Positions 8,456 to 14,941 of a DNA stretch of 32,763 nt are shown here, piece by piece; positions within the stretch are counted from its first letter, which is position 1; every line of letters starts with the position of its first letter. The notes beneath the pieces were generated by a model. The model had not been told where the DNA came from and did not search any database. It worked only from the letters and a program-made list of their open reading frames with translations. This DNA comes from CAYUCJ01 sp049282265 (lineage in GTDB: Bacteria; Desulfobacterota; DSM-4660; Desulfatiglandales; Desulfatiglandaceae): positions 1 through 32,763 of the forward strand of contig JBAPTR010000066.1 in the NCBI GenBank assembly GCA_049282265.1, given 5' to 3'. Made by a program: the position numbers and the translations under genes.

Positions 8456-8514
8456 AGTCGGAAGTCAGTTAATTTTCCGCATTCCGCATTCCGACTTCCG
8501 AATTCAAGAAGGAG
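8454..8514 (+). repeat. 40-nt leader repeat copy 2, with stem-loop between etfB and etfA
   Basis: 8475-8514 is the second copy of the ETF leader repeat and ends in the etfA ribosome-binding site. In this copy an inverted repeat also forms: GAAGTCGGAA at 8454-8463 pairs exactly with TTCCGACTTC at 8489-8498. A shifted register (TCGGAAGTC, 8458-8466, with 8493-8501) is also possible. The stem begins on the etfB stop codon. It may stabilise or separate the two cistrons; there is no T-tract for termination. Confidence 0.75.
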
Positions 8515-8520
8515 AAATTC

Positions 8521-9708
8521 ATGACTGTTTGGATTGAAGCTGATCTCTGTAACGGTTGTAAACGTTGCGTAAAAACGTGCCCTTACGGTGCCGCCGAGAT
8601 GAAAGACGGTAAAGCGCATATCCTGGAGCACTGTACCTCGTGCGGATCCTGCATTCAGGTCTGCAAACAGAAGGCCATTTCCACGGATGTTGAACCAAAG
8701 GCTATTCCGGATTTCAGCGACAGAAAAGGTGTCTGGGTTTTTGCCGAACAGAGGGATGGTGTGTTGATGCCGGTTTCCCTGGAACTCCTGGGCAAGGCAC
8801 AGGAATTGGCAGGTGAGCTGGGCCAGGACGTTTCGGCCATACTCCTGGGCTACAAGGTGTCGGGACTCTGTAAGACCCTTGCTGAATATGGCGCCGATCG
8901 GGTCTACCTGGTGGAACACAAGGCACTCAAGGATTACAGGACCATTGCCTATACAAAGGCCATTGAAGACCTGGTGGTTGCCCACAAACCAAACGTGCTG
9001 CTTATGGGCGCCACCCACATCGGGAGGGATCTTGCCCCCCGGGTTTCCCGGAGGGTGGGTGTGGGTCTGACTGCAGACTGCACGGAACTCGCCGTCGACC
9101 CTGAAGACAAGATTCTGCTCCAGACCAGGCCGGCCTTCGGCGGAAATGTCATGGCCACCATTGCCAACCGCTATTCACGCCCACAGATGGCCACGGTTCG
9201 CCCGGGGGTCATGGAGACCCACCGGGAAACCGGAAAAAAGGAAAAGGTCACCAAACACACCGTGGCCCTCACCGAGAAGGAAATCTTTACCAAGGTGCTG
9301 GAGATCGTGCGGGAGAAAAAGAAGGGCGTCAGGCTCGACCAGGCCAAGGTGATTGTGGCCGGCGGCCGGGGAGTAGGTTCTCAGGAAGGAATGAAATCCC
9401 TTTTTGCCCTTGCCGATGCCATGGGCGGCGAGGTGGCCGGAACGCGGATCATCGTGGAAGAAGGGTGGCTGCCCATAGAGAGACAGGTGGGTCAGACAGG
9501 GCAGACCGTCAGGCCGGAGATCTATATCGCATGCGGGGTCTCGGGGGCGATTCAACACAGGGCGGGCATGCTCGGTTCCAGGTACGTAATCGCCATCAAC
9601 AAGGATGAGCGGGCCCCGATTTTCGGGGTCGCGGATTGGGGCATCGTGGGCGACCTTCATGAGGTTGTGCCGGCACTGGCAAAGGCAATCAAGGCGAGCA
9701 AGAAATAA
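8521..9708 (+). CDS. etfA: Electron transfer flavoprotein alpha subunit with N-terminal 2[4Fe-4S] ferredoxin
   Basis: 395-aa EtfA/FixB subunit with an added ferredoxin module. Residues 1-55 carry two [4Fe-4S] motifs: Cys10-Cys13-Cys16-Cys20-Pro and Cys38-Cys41-Cys44-Cys48. Residues about 65-250 are the ETF alpha N-terminal fold. Residues about 270-390 are the FAD-binding domain, with VAGGRGVGSQEG, GQTGQTVRPEIYIACGVSGA, and AINKDERAPIFGVADWGIVG. Ordinary EtfA is about 310-330 aa, so the extra length is the ferredoxin part. This fused form is known in anaerobes, where it can route electrons to Fe-S oxidoreductases or ferredoxin. Whether it takes part in electron bifurcation cannot be read here. 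The start follows AAGGAG at 8509-8514. The etfB gene lies 65 bases upstream. Confidence 0.95.
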   Translation: MTVWIEADLCNGCKRCVKTCPYGAAEMKDGKAHILEHCTSCGSCIQVCKQKAISTDVEPKAIPDFSDRKGVWVFAEQRDGVLMPVSLELLGKAQELAGELGQDVSAILLGYKVSGLCKTLAEYGADRVYLVEHKALKDYRTIAYTKAIEDLVVAHKPNVLLMGATHIGRDLAPRVSRRVGVGLTADCTELAVDPEDKILLQTRPAFGGNVMATIANRYSRPQMATVRPGVMETHRETGKKEKVTKHTVALTEKEIFTKVLEIVREKKKGVRLDQAKVIVAGGRGVGSQEGMKSLFALADAMGGEVAGTRIIVEEGWLPIERQVGQTGQTVRPEIYIACGVSGAIQHRAGMLGSRYVIAINKDERAPIFGVADWGIVGDLHEVVPALAKAIKASKK

Positions 9709-9861
9709 GATGGCTTGGTAAAAAGTCATCTTCGTGCCCAGGGACGGGCACGCAAATCGATGGGGTGCCTCGCAATCCATTGATTTGTAAGGGGACCGAA
9801 AATGACACTTTTCGGTCCCCGTTAGTAAAAAGTCCACGGACGGACTTTTTACGATTCCATC
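9709..9861. repeat. MITE-like element with terminal inverted repeats and three or four internal hairpins
   Basis: The element starts directly after the etfA stop codon. Its ends, 9709-9727 and 9843-9861, are inverted copies matching at 16 of 19 positions, with a perfect GTAAAAAGTC/GACTTTTTAC core. Inside are four stems: 9733-9739 with 9746-9752 (CGTGCCC); about 9754-9789 (CAAATCGATGG with one G-T pair); 9791-9802 with 9809-9820 (GGGGACCGAAAA, 12 bp perfect, six-base loop); and 9825-9835 with 9842-9852 (11 bp perfect). The last two could slow transcription or protect mRNA ends between etfA and the acyl-CoA dehydrogenase. Related end sequences recur near 18416, 26797 and 32700. Confidence 0.75.
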
Positions 9862-9884
9862 AAATAAGAAAAGAAGGGGGCAAG

Positions 9885-11018
9885 ATGCTACGTTCAGACA
9901 TAGAGAAGCTCCACAGGAAGATCATGGCCAGATTTGTGGATGAGGAAGTTATCCCCATGGCCAGGGAACTGGATGAAAAGGGCGAATTTCCCTTTCATCT
10001 GTTCAGGAAACTTGCTGATATGGGAATTCTCGGGATACGATACCCCAAGAAGGTGGGCGGTTCCGGCGGAAATACGACACTTTACTGTATTGCCATGGAG
10101 GAACTGGCGAGAGGGCTCCTGAGTCTGGCGGCAACAACCGCCATGCAGTGTTTGATGGCCACAAACGGCCTTTACCTCTACGGAACCAAGGAAATGCACG
10201 ATGAGTACCTCCGTCCGGCCCTGCGGGGCGAGAAGATCGGCGCCTTTCAGCTGACCGAACCGGAGGCCGGATCTGATCTTGGCAATGTACGGACCTCAGC
10301 CACAAAGGCAGAGGACGGCTGGTTGATCAACGGTATGAAGACCTGGTCCACAAGCGGTCCGTACGGCGATTTTCATACGGTCCTGTGCCAGACAGATCCG
10401 GCGAAGAAACTCAGAGGGCTTATGTTTTTCTTCATCCCCGCCGATACTCCTGGTTTTTCTCACAGCAAGAAGTTCGAGACGCTGGGGACCAGGACGTCAT
10501 CCCTGTCCGAGATCTACTTTAACAACTGTCATGTTCCCCCCGAGTACATGCTTGGTGAATTGGGGAGGGGACTGGATGTGCTCCTGACAATCCTGTCGGA
10601 AATCAGGGTTATGACGGCCTGCCTGGCCCTGGGACTCCACCGGGCCGCCATGGACGATTCCATCAGGTACTGCAAGGAGCGCGTACAGTTCGGAAAGCCC
10701 ATCGGAAAGTACCAGTTGATCCAGGCCAAGATCGCCAACATGGCGGTAAACCTGCAGGCAGGCCATTTGATGACCTACAATGTCACCCATCTCATTGACG
10801 ACAAGATTCCCTGTCTGAACGAGGCCTCCATGGCCAAGTATTTCACCGTGGAATCCGCATGCAAGGCGGCTGATGAGGCCACTAGGATCTATGGGGCTTA
10901 CGGCTATTCAATGGAATATTCCGTTCAGAGGTACTACCGCGATTGTCGATTCTTGCTCTATGGAGGCGGAACCCACGAAGTCCTCCAGACGACGATTGCC
11001 AGACAATTCGGAATCTGA
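9885..11018 (+). CDS. Acyl-CoA dehydrogenase
   Basis: 377-aa FAD-dependent acyl-CoA dehydrogenase that oxidises an acyl-CoA to its 2,3-enoyl-CoA and passes electrons to the neighbouring ETF. Landmarks: IAMEELARGLLSLAATTAMQ; the FAD/substrate signature GAFQLTEPEAGSDLGNVRTS (about 138-157); NGMKTWSTSG; LGTRTSSLSEIYFNNCHVP; and CKERVQFGKPIGKYQLIQAK with YGAYGYSMEYSVQRYYRDCR near the C-terminus. At the usual catalytic-Glu position (YEGT in medium- and short-chain enzymes) it reads L358-Y-G-G-G-T-H-E365, so that Glu is missing. A Glu in the LSEIR segment lies near, but not exactly at, the isovaleryl-CoA dehydrogenase position. The start at 9885 follows AAGGGGG; an in-frame start further upstream would lie in the hairpin repeat. 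Unusual substrate or chemistry is possible. Confidence 0.93.
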   Translation: MLRSDIEKLHRKIMARFVDEEVIPMARELDEKGEFPFHLFRKLADMGILGIRYPKKVGGSGGNTTLYCIAMEELARGLLSLAATTAMQCLMATNGLYLYGTKEMHDEYLRPALRGEKIGAFQLTEPEAGSDLGNVRTSATKAEDGWLINGMKTWSTSGPYGDFHTVLCQTDPAKKLRGLMFFFIPADTPGFSHSKKFETLGTRTSSLSEIYFNNCHVPPEYMLGELGRGLDVLLTILSEIRVMTACLALGLHRAAMDDSIRYCKERVQFGKPIGKYQLIQAKIANMAVNLQAGHLMTYNVTHLIDDKIPCLNEASMAKYFTVESACKAADEATRIYGAYGYSMEYSVQRYYRDCRFLLYGGGTHEVLQTTIARQFGI

Positions 11019-11034
11019 TCGGGGAGGAAAATTC

Positions 11035-11742
11035 ATGACACCTGTCAGGGAGCCCGACTCCCTCGCCAAAAGCCTCCAGGGATTCCAATTACCTCCCCAG
11101 CGGATGCCCTTGGGCCAGTATGTCTACGACAACCTGAAACGCGCCATGGTCTCGGGAGATATCGCGCCGGGCACGCGCATGGTGGAAAGCCGTCTGGCGG
11201 AGGCCCTGGGGATCAGCCGGACCCCGGTGAGGGAGGCCTTTCACAAGCTGGAGCGTGAGCACCTGGCGCGACGTTTACCCGGGGGCGGTTTCTTTGCGGT
11301 GGGGCTCACGCGGGCGGATGTGGAGGAGACCTTCGGCATCAGGGGTGTCCTGGAGAGTTATGCCGCCAGGCTGGCCACCCTGAAACATCGGGAAAAGGAA
11401 CTGGTACCTCTCGAGAAGAAAATACGGGAATATCAGCTCCATCTGGACAACGGCCGGTTGAATGCCCTCCCGAGAATCAACACCGAGTTTCACGATTTGC
11501 TGTATGGCCTGAGCCAAAGCCCGAGGTTGATAAAGATGATCAATGATCTCAGAGACCTGATTTTTCGCTTCAGGCAGGTCATCCTGGGGATCGAGGACAT
11601 GGCCAGATTAAGCAACGAGGACCATCTGCTCATGCTGGAACATATCAAAAAGCGTGATACGGAGATGGTGGAAAAACTGGTCAGGGAACACATTTTGCGA
11701 GGACAGGAGATTGTTCTCAAGGCAATTGATAATGAACTTTAG
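11035..11742 (+). CDS. GntR family transcriptional regulator, FCD type
   Basis: 235-aa DNA-binding regulator of the FadR/FCD branch. Residues about 25-90 form the winged helix-turn-helix: LGQYVYDNLKRAMVSGDIAP, then ESRLAEALGISRTPVREAFH, then HLARRLPGGGFFAVGLT. Residues about 95-225 are the all-helical FCD ligand domain. His153 (TEFHDLL), His197 (NEDHLLM) and His219 (VREHIL) match the metal-binding histidines common in this domain. GGGGAGG lies seven bases before the ATG at 11035, and only 16 bases separate it from the acyl-CoA dehydrogenase stop, so it is cotranscribed. The perfect GTATAC palindrome over the promoter at 6345-6361 is its likely operator. The ligand is probably an acid or acyl-CoA of the pathway; this is inference. 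Confidence 0.93.
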   Translation: MTPVREPDSLAKSLQGFQLPPQRMPLGQYVYDNLKRAMVSGDIAPGTRMVESRLAEALGISRTPVREAFHKLEREHLARRLPGGGFFAVGLTRADVEETFGIRGVLESYAARLATLKHREKELVPLEKKIREYQLHLDNGRLNALPRINTEFHDLLYGLSQSPRLIKMINDLRDLIFRFRQVILGIEDMARLSNEDHLLMLEHIKKRDTEMVEKLVREHILRGQEIVLKAIDNEL

Positions 11743-11761
11743 AGGGAGGGCCAATTAGGCT

Positions 11762-12115
11762 ATGGGACAGAGAAAAATACGCGTACTTCTGGCAAAACCC
11801 GGTCTGGACGGGCATGATCGCGGGGCCTGGATATATCCGGTGGAACCCGCCGTCCATCTGATCGGGGATACCATCGAATAGGCCATGAAGGAGCCGCCCA
11901 AGTGCAATCCCGTTTCCGTGGCTGGATACCATGTCCGTGAATCAGGCTGCACCCCGGCCCAGGAGATCTCCTACGCCTTCATGATCGCCTTCGCCTGCAT
12001 CGATAATGTGGTTGCCCGCGGCTACAAGGCCGAAGACTTTGTGGGCAGGTTTTCTTTCAACCTGGATATCTACGGCAACCTCAATTTGCACTGCTTTTGT
12101 GATACGAGGGTTTGA
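11762..12115 (+). pseudogene. Chimeric remnant of a B12-dependent acyl-CoA mutase
   Basis: The frame opens with RKIRVLLAKPGLDGHDRGA, the start of the cobalamin-binding domain (base-off DxHxxG motif) of methylmalonyl-CoA mutase-type small subunits. After about 22 residues it jumps to the catalytic large subunit: HLIGDTIE, a TAG stop at 11879-11881, then CNPVSVAGYHVRESGCTPAQ and GRFSFNLDIYGNLN. In relatives the stop position is a Tyr (IEYAMK), so this is a nonsense mutation in otherwise intact frame. The 3' end then loses homology near 12098. This order fits a deletion joining the beginning of a small-subunit gene to the interior of a large-subunit gene. It is non-functional as a mutase. It follows the GntR gene by 20 bases, so a mutase may once have belonged to that operon. 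Confidence 0.85.
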
Positions 12116-12440
12116 GCTTATACAGAGGATGCGGGAAGGGGTCATAAGGTTTATGGAAGAACAGGGTTATGATTCTGTGGAGGAGTTTAGAGGGCTTTTC
12201 CTAGACAAAGTAGCCCTTACGCCTGGCGAAATCGAAGCCTTTGACGTTGTGGCGAAAGTTGACAATGAGAAATGTAACGGCTGTGGTCTGTGCGCAAAGC
12301 CCGCCCACTGCGGTCTATCAGAGAGAGCAATAAAGATAGTGAATAATAAAGCGGTCGTTGATGAGACACAGTGTCTGGGATGTGAGACATGCGCCAGTAT
12401 TTGTCCCGAAACCGCGATAACGATGGTCAAGAAGAAATAG
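12102..12440 (+). pseudogene. C-terminal fragment of a PreA/dihydroorotate-dehydrogenase-like Fe-S protein
   Basis: From about 12102 the frame reads RGFELIQRMREGVIRFMEEQ, then SVEEFRGLFLDKVALTPGEI, then a two-cluster ferredoxin domain: C-N-G-C-G-L-C-(5)-C and CLGCETCASICPETAI. This is the tail of PreA-like enzymes, in which a flavin TIM barrel precedes a C-terminal 2[4Fe-4S] domain. The barrel is absent; its place is taken by the mutase remnant, with the junction near 12100. An internal ATG at 12129 could still make a 103-aa ferredoxin-like protein, and the clusters look intact, so it might have been kept as an electron carrier for the aldehyde oxidoreductase downstream. There is no good ribosome-binding site, so I favour a relic. 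Confidence 0.7.
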
Positions 12441-12485
12441 AGTTCCTCCTGGTTTCTGGAGTGCAAAGATGATTTTTCTGGTGTT

Positions 12486-12797
12486 ATGTTCATGAAATCG
12501 AATAGGCATGTTTTTTTCAGCCCTGAGGCCTGTACAGGCTGCTGTTTATGCGAGTTGTCTTGCTCCCAGATCATGAGCGGAGAGTACAATCCTGACCGGG
12601 CTTTAATCAGGGTGCTCACTCACCCGGACCTTGGTTCATATTTTCTAGGTCTCTACAACAAAACTTGTCTTTGCAAGGATGGATTCGAGGCATGCATAGA
12701 TCTGTGCAGCGCTGATGCGATTCGGTTTGTGGATGAAAAAAACGTGCCGAAAATGTTGAAGAATGCACACTGGTTCGCAGCCCCACTGCTCGAATAG
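12486..12797 (+). CDS. Ferredoxin-like Fe-S subunit of aldehyde oxidoreductase
   Basis: 103-aa Fe-S protein directly before the aldehyde:ferredoxin oxidoreductase gene (19-base gap). Residues about 10-30 hold PEACTGCCLCELSCSQ, a CX2CX2CX3C [4Fe-4S] motif. A second Cys group follows at NKTCLCKDGFEACIDLCSAD. Such small subunits pair with AOR-type catalytic subunits in anaerobic bacteria and carry electrons between the tungsten site and ferredoxin or another acceptor. The start could be 12486 or 12492 (the second Met). Neither has a clear Shine-Dalgarno sequence, so translation may be weak. No signal peptide, hence cytoplasmic. Confidence 0.82.
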   Translation: MFMKSNRHVFFSPEACTGCCLCELSCSQIMSGEYNPDRALIRVLTHPDLGSYFLGLYNKTCLCKDGFEACIDLCSADAIRFVDEKNVPKMLKNAHWFAAPLLE

Positions 12798-12816
12798 ATA
12801 TCTTTGGGTAAAACAA

Positions 12817-14679
12817 ATGAACGGTTATGTTGGAACCATACTTCAGGTGGATCTCAGCTCGGGGAAGGAAGAACGTATTGCGCCGGATGATGTCTTGATG
12901 CGTTACTTTCTGGGTGGGCGCGGTTTTGTATCTCAGTGGCTTTACGAACACCTTCCGCGCGGCGTTCCACCTTTATCAGAGGATAACCTTCTCATCTTTG
13001 CTTCCGGTCCATGCAATGGGACGATAGTTCCTTCTTCCTGTCGCGGGAGCGTAGGTGCAAAATCTCCGCTGACATCGTTGCTGGGATCAGGTAATACCGG
13101 TTCCTCTTTCAGCGTGCAGTTGAAACGGGCAGGCTACGACATGCTGGTACTGCGGGGAAAGGCTAGGTGCCCTTCCTACTTGGTCATTGAAGATGGAGAC
13201 ATTAAACTCCTGGATTGCGAGGACCTTTGGGGGATGGGTAGCACAGGGGCTGTTTTCACTTTGAGGCGGCGGCACGGTTACCGCGGTGTCAGTATCGCAT
13301 GTATAGGACAGGCAGGTGAGCAACTGGTTCCCATTTCTACTATTATCTTTGACCGTTTTCGCGGAGCAGGCCGAGGTGGCATGGGCGCGGTCATGGGGAG
13401 CAAGAATCTCAAGGCAATAGTGGTCAAGGGCTCTGGTGGAATACGGGCTGCACATGTTGGCCGGCTCAGGAAAGATACGCTTGACTTCATCGCAGCACTT
13501 AAAACGGAACCATATTTTGAGCGCTACAGCAAGGAAGGGACCGCCGTCATCGTCGAGTCCATGAATAGGCAAGGCAGCGCGTTGGTCAGGAATGGGACAT
13601 CGGGATTCTTTCAGGATATCGAGGGCGTTAATGCCAACCATCTCAAAACAGAGGTCTTTGTGCGGCAGAAAGCCTGTTTCAGTTGTCCAATGCCCTGTAC
13701 CCAACAGTATGGAGTCTCAGAGGGACCGTACACAGGCGCCTTTGGTGAAGGATCATCCGGCGCGTCGGTTGTCATGGGGTTCGGTCCAAGATGTGGTGTT
13801 TCCGATATCCGGGCTATAGCCAAGGCACATAGTCTTACCAATGAATTAGGTCTAGATCTCATCTCCACGAACGCAGTGATTGCATTTGGTATGGAATGTG
13901 TGGAAAAGGGGTTGATCACTGCCGATGCGACAAACAGGAAAGCACTTCGGTTTGGTAATGCGGGGGCCCTCATTGAGATGATTGGAGACATAGCGTTCAA
14001 TAGAGGATTAGGAAGCATATTGGGCCAGGGAGTCAAAAAGGCATCGGAGATTATCGGTGGGGAAAGTGAGTGGTTCGCTCCACACGTGAAGGGAATGGAC
14101 ATGATGGAGGTGGATCCAAGGGGGATGCCCAGTTGGGGTTTGATGTTCGCCGTGTCAAGTCGGGGCGCAGATCATGTACGCGCCTATGACGTGTGCCAGA
14201 TGATGCCTTTTTCTGATGATGAACTGATTCGTATCGCGGGTACACCCAAGGTCAGAGATAGGTTTGGTCCGGAAGGAAAAGGCCGCTCAGTGGCCTTTTT
14301 CGAAAATATTCGAGCCGTTGCAGATTCAATGGAGATCTGCCGGTTTGTGACGAGGGGAAAGCTGGGATTTCCTGAGCACTTAGTGGACATGCTTTGCCAT
14401 GTCACCGGTAAGACCTTTTCCCCGGAGGAACTCTATACTATCGGGGAGCGTATTGTTAATGTTGAGAGACTTTTTAATCTGGAGGAGGGTATGACGCTGG
14501 CTGATGATAGCCTGCCGCAAAGGTATTTACATGAGCCCCTTCAAGAGGGAGGGGCCAAGAATCAGATCGTTCCGCTCAAAGAAATGCTGTCAGAGTACTA
14601 TGCTGCTCGCGGATGGGACACAGTCACCGGGTATCCGACAGCGGAAACCAGGGCTGTGCTGTCTTTAATGGTAAGGTGA
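12817..14679 (+). CDS. Aldehyde:ferredoxin oxidoreductase (tungsten/molybdenum pterin family)
   Basis: 620-aa AOR-family enzyme, which reversibly oxidises aldehydes to carboxylic acids with low-potential electrons. The N-terminal domain starts MNGYVGTILQVDLSSGKEER and includes YFLGGRGFVSQWLYEHLPRG and ASGPCNGTIVPSS. The pterin-binding motif is RFRGAGRGGMGAVMGSKNLK (181-200). The [4Fe-4S] ligands are Cys287, Cys290 and Cys294 (KACFSCPMPC), with Cys508 in ADSMEICRFVT as the fourth. GLDLIS and SRGADHVRAYD are further family motifs. Length is typical. The start at 12817 has only a weak upstream purine run. It sits between a ferredoxin subunit and a TRAP transporter, suggesting that the imported acid or a derived aldehyde is its substrate. 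The substrate is not predictable, and benzoyl-CoA-type reductases of this family cannot be excluded by sequence reading alone. Confidence 0.92.
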   Translation: MNGYVGTILQVDLSSGKEERIAPDDVLMRYFLGGRGFVSQWLYEHLPRGVPPLSEDNLLIFASGPCNGTIVPSSCRGSVGAKSPLTSLLGSGNTGSSFSVQLKRAGYDMLVLRGKARCPSYLVIEDGDIKLLDCEDLWGMGSTGAVFTLRRRHGYRGVSIACIGQAGEQLVPISTIIFDRFRGAGRGGMGAVMGSKNLKAIVVKGSGGIRAAHVGRLRKDTLDFIAALKTEPYFERYSKEGTAVIVESMNRQGSALVRNGTSGFFQDIEGVNANHLKTEVFVRQKACFSCPMPCTQQYGVSEGPYTGAFGEGSSGASVVMGFGPRCGVSDIRAIAKAHSLTNELGLDLISTNAVIAFGMECVEKGLITADATNRKALRFGNAGALIEMIGDIAFNRGLGSILGQGVKKASEIIGGESEWFAPHVKGMDMMEVDPRGMPSWGLMFAVSSRGADHVRAYDVCQMMPFSDDELIRIAGTPKVRDRFGPEGKGRSVAFFENIRAVADSMEICRFVTRGKLGFPEHLVDMLCHVTGKTFSPEELYTIGERIVNVERLFNLEEGMTLADDSLPQRYLHEPLQEGGAKNQIVPLKEMLSEYYAARGWDTVTGYPTAETRAVLSLMVR

Positions 14680-14855
14680 TTATTCAGTCCGCCAATGAAC
14701 AACATAAGGTTTTTTTAGTGAAAAGATGTATGTCGATTTGAAAGCAACTGAGGCTCTCAGGGGTCAGGGTGAAGATGCTCATCATGGAGATAACTGATAT
14801 CCCTTCAAGGTTCGGTGTGCCTAAGCATAGTATGATCAATAAGAAAGGAGGTGAA

Positions 14856-14924
14856 ATGGGTATTAGCCTTTTGGGTGAAGAAGGTTTTCTATGGGAAAAA
14901 CGGTTGCAGTGCTCCAAACCTTAA
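14856..14924 (+). CDS. Possible 22-aa leader peptide before TRAP genes
   Basis: A short frame (MGISLLGEEGFLWEKRLQCS plus two residues) follows AAAGGAGGTGA, the most perfect Shine-Dalgarno sequence I found in the window. It ends 17 bases before the dctP start and just before that gene's own GGAGG site. It could be a leader peptide that controls or couples translation of the transporter, or the start of a gene lost by deletion. No homology is recognised. Confidence 0.35.
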   Translation: MGISLLGEEGFLWEKRLQCSKP

Positions 14925-14941
14925 CAAAGAGGAGGATGGAC

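Noticed and set aside
7619..8514. CRISPR array or tandem-repeat locus
   Set aside because: Only two 40-nt copies more than 800 bases apart with a gene between them; no spacers and no cas genes.
8095..9018. Long minus-strand open frame across etfB and etfA
   Set aside because: It spans two well-supported genes and a repeat-containing gap, and has no recognisable domain.
9791..9820. Classical intrinsic terminator after etfA
   Set aside because: The 12-bp stem is strong but no T-run follows directly, and the operon continues. It is better seen as part of the MITE-like element, although partial termination is possible.
9765..9884. Upstream extension of the acyl-CoA dehydrogenase
   Set aside because: The extra residues would be translated hairpin repeat. 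The ATG at 9885 has a good AAGGGGG site and gives the normal family length.
11879..11881. In-frame TAG in the mutase remnant as a pyrrolysine codon
   Set aside because: The codon stands at a conserved Tyr (IEYAMK), the gene is chimeric and loses homology soon after, and no pyrrolysine genes are in view. A nonsense mutation is simpler.
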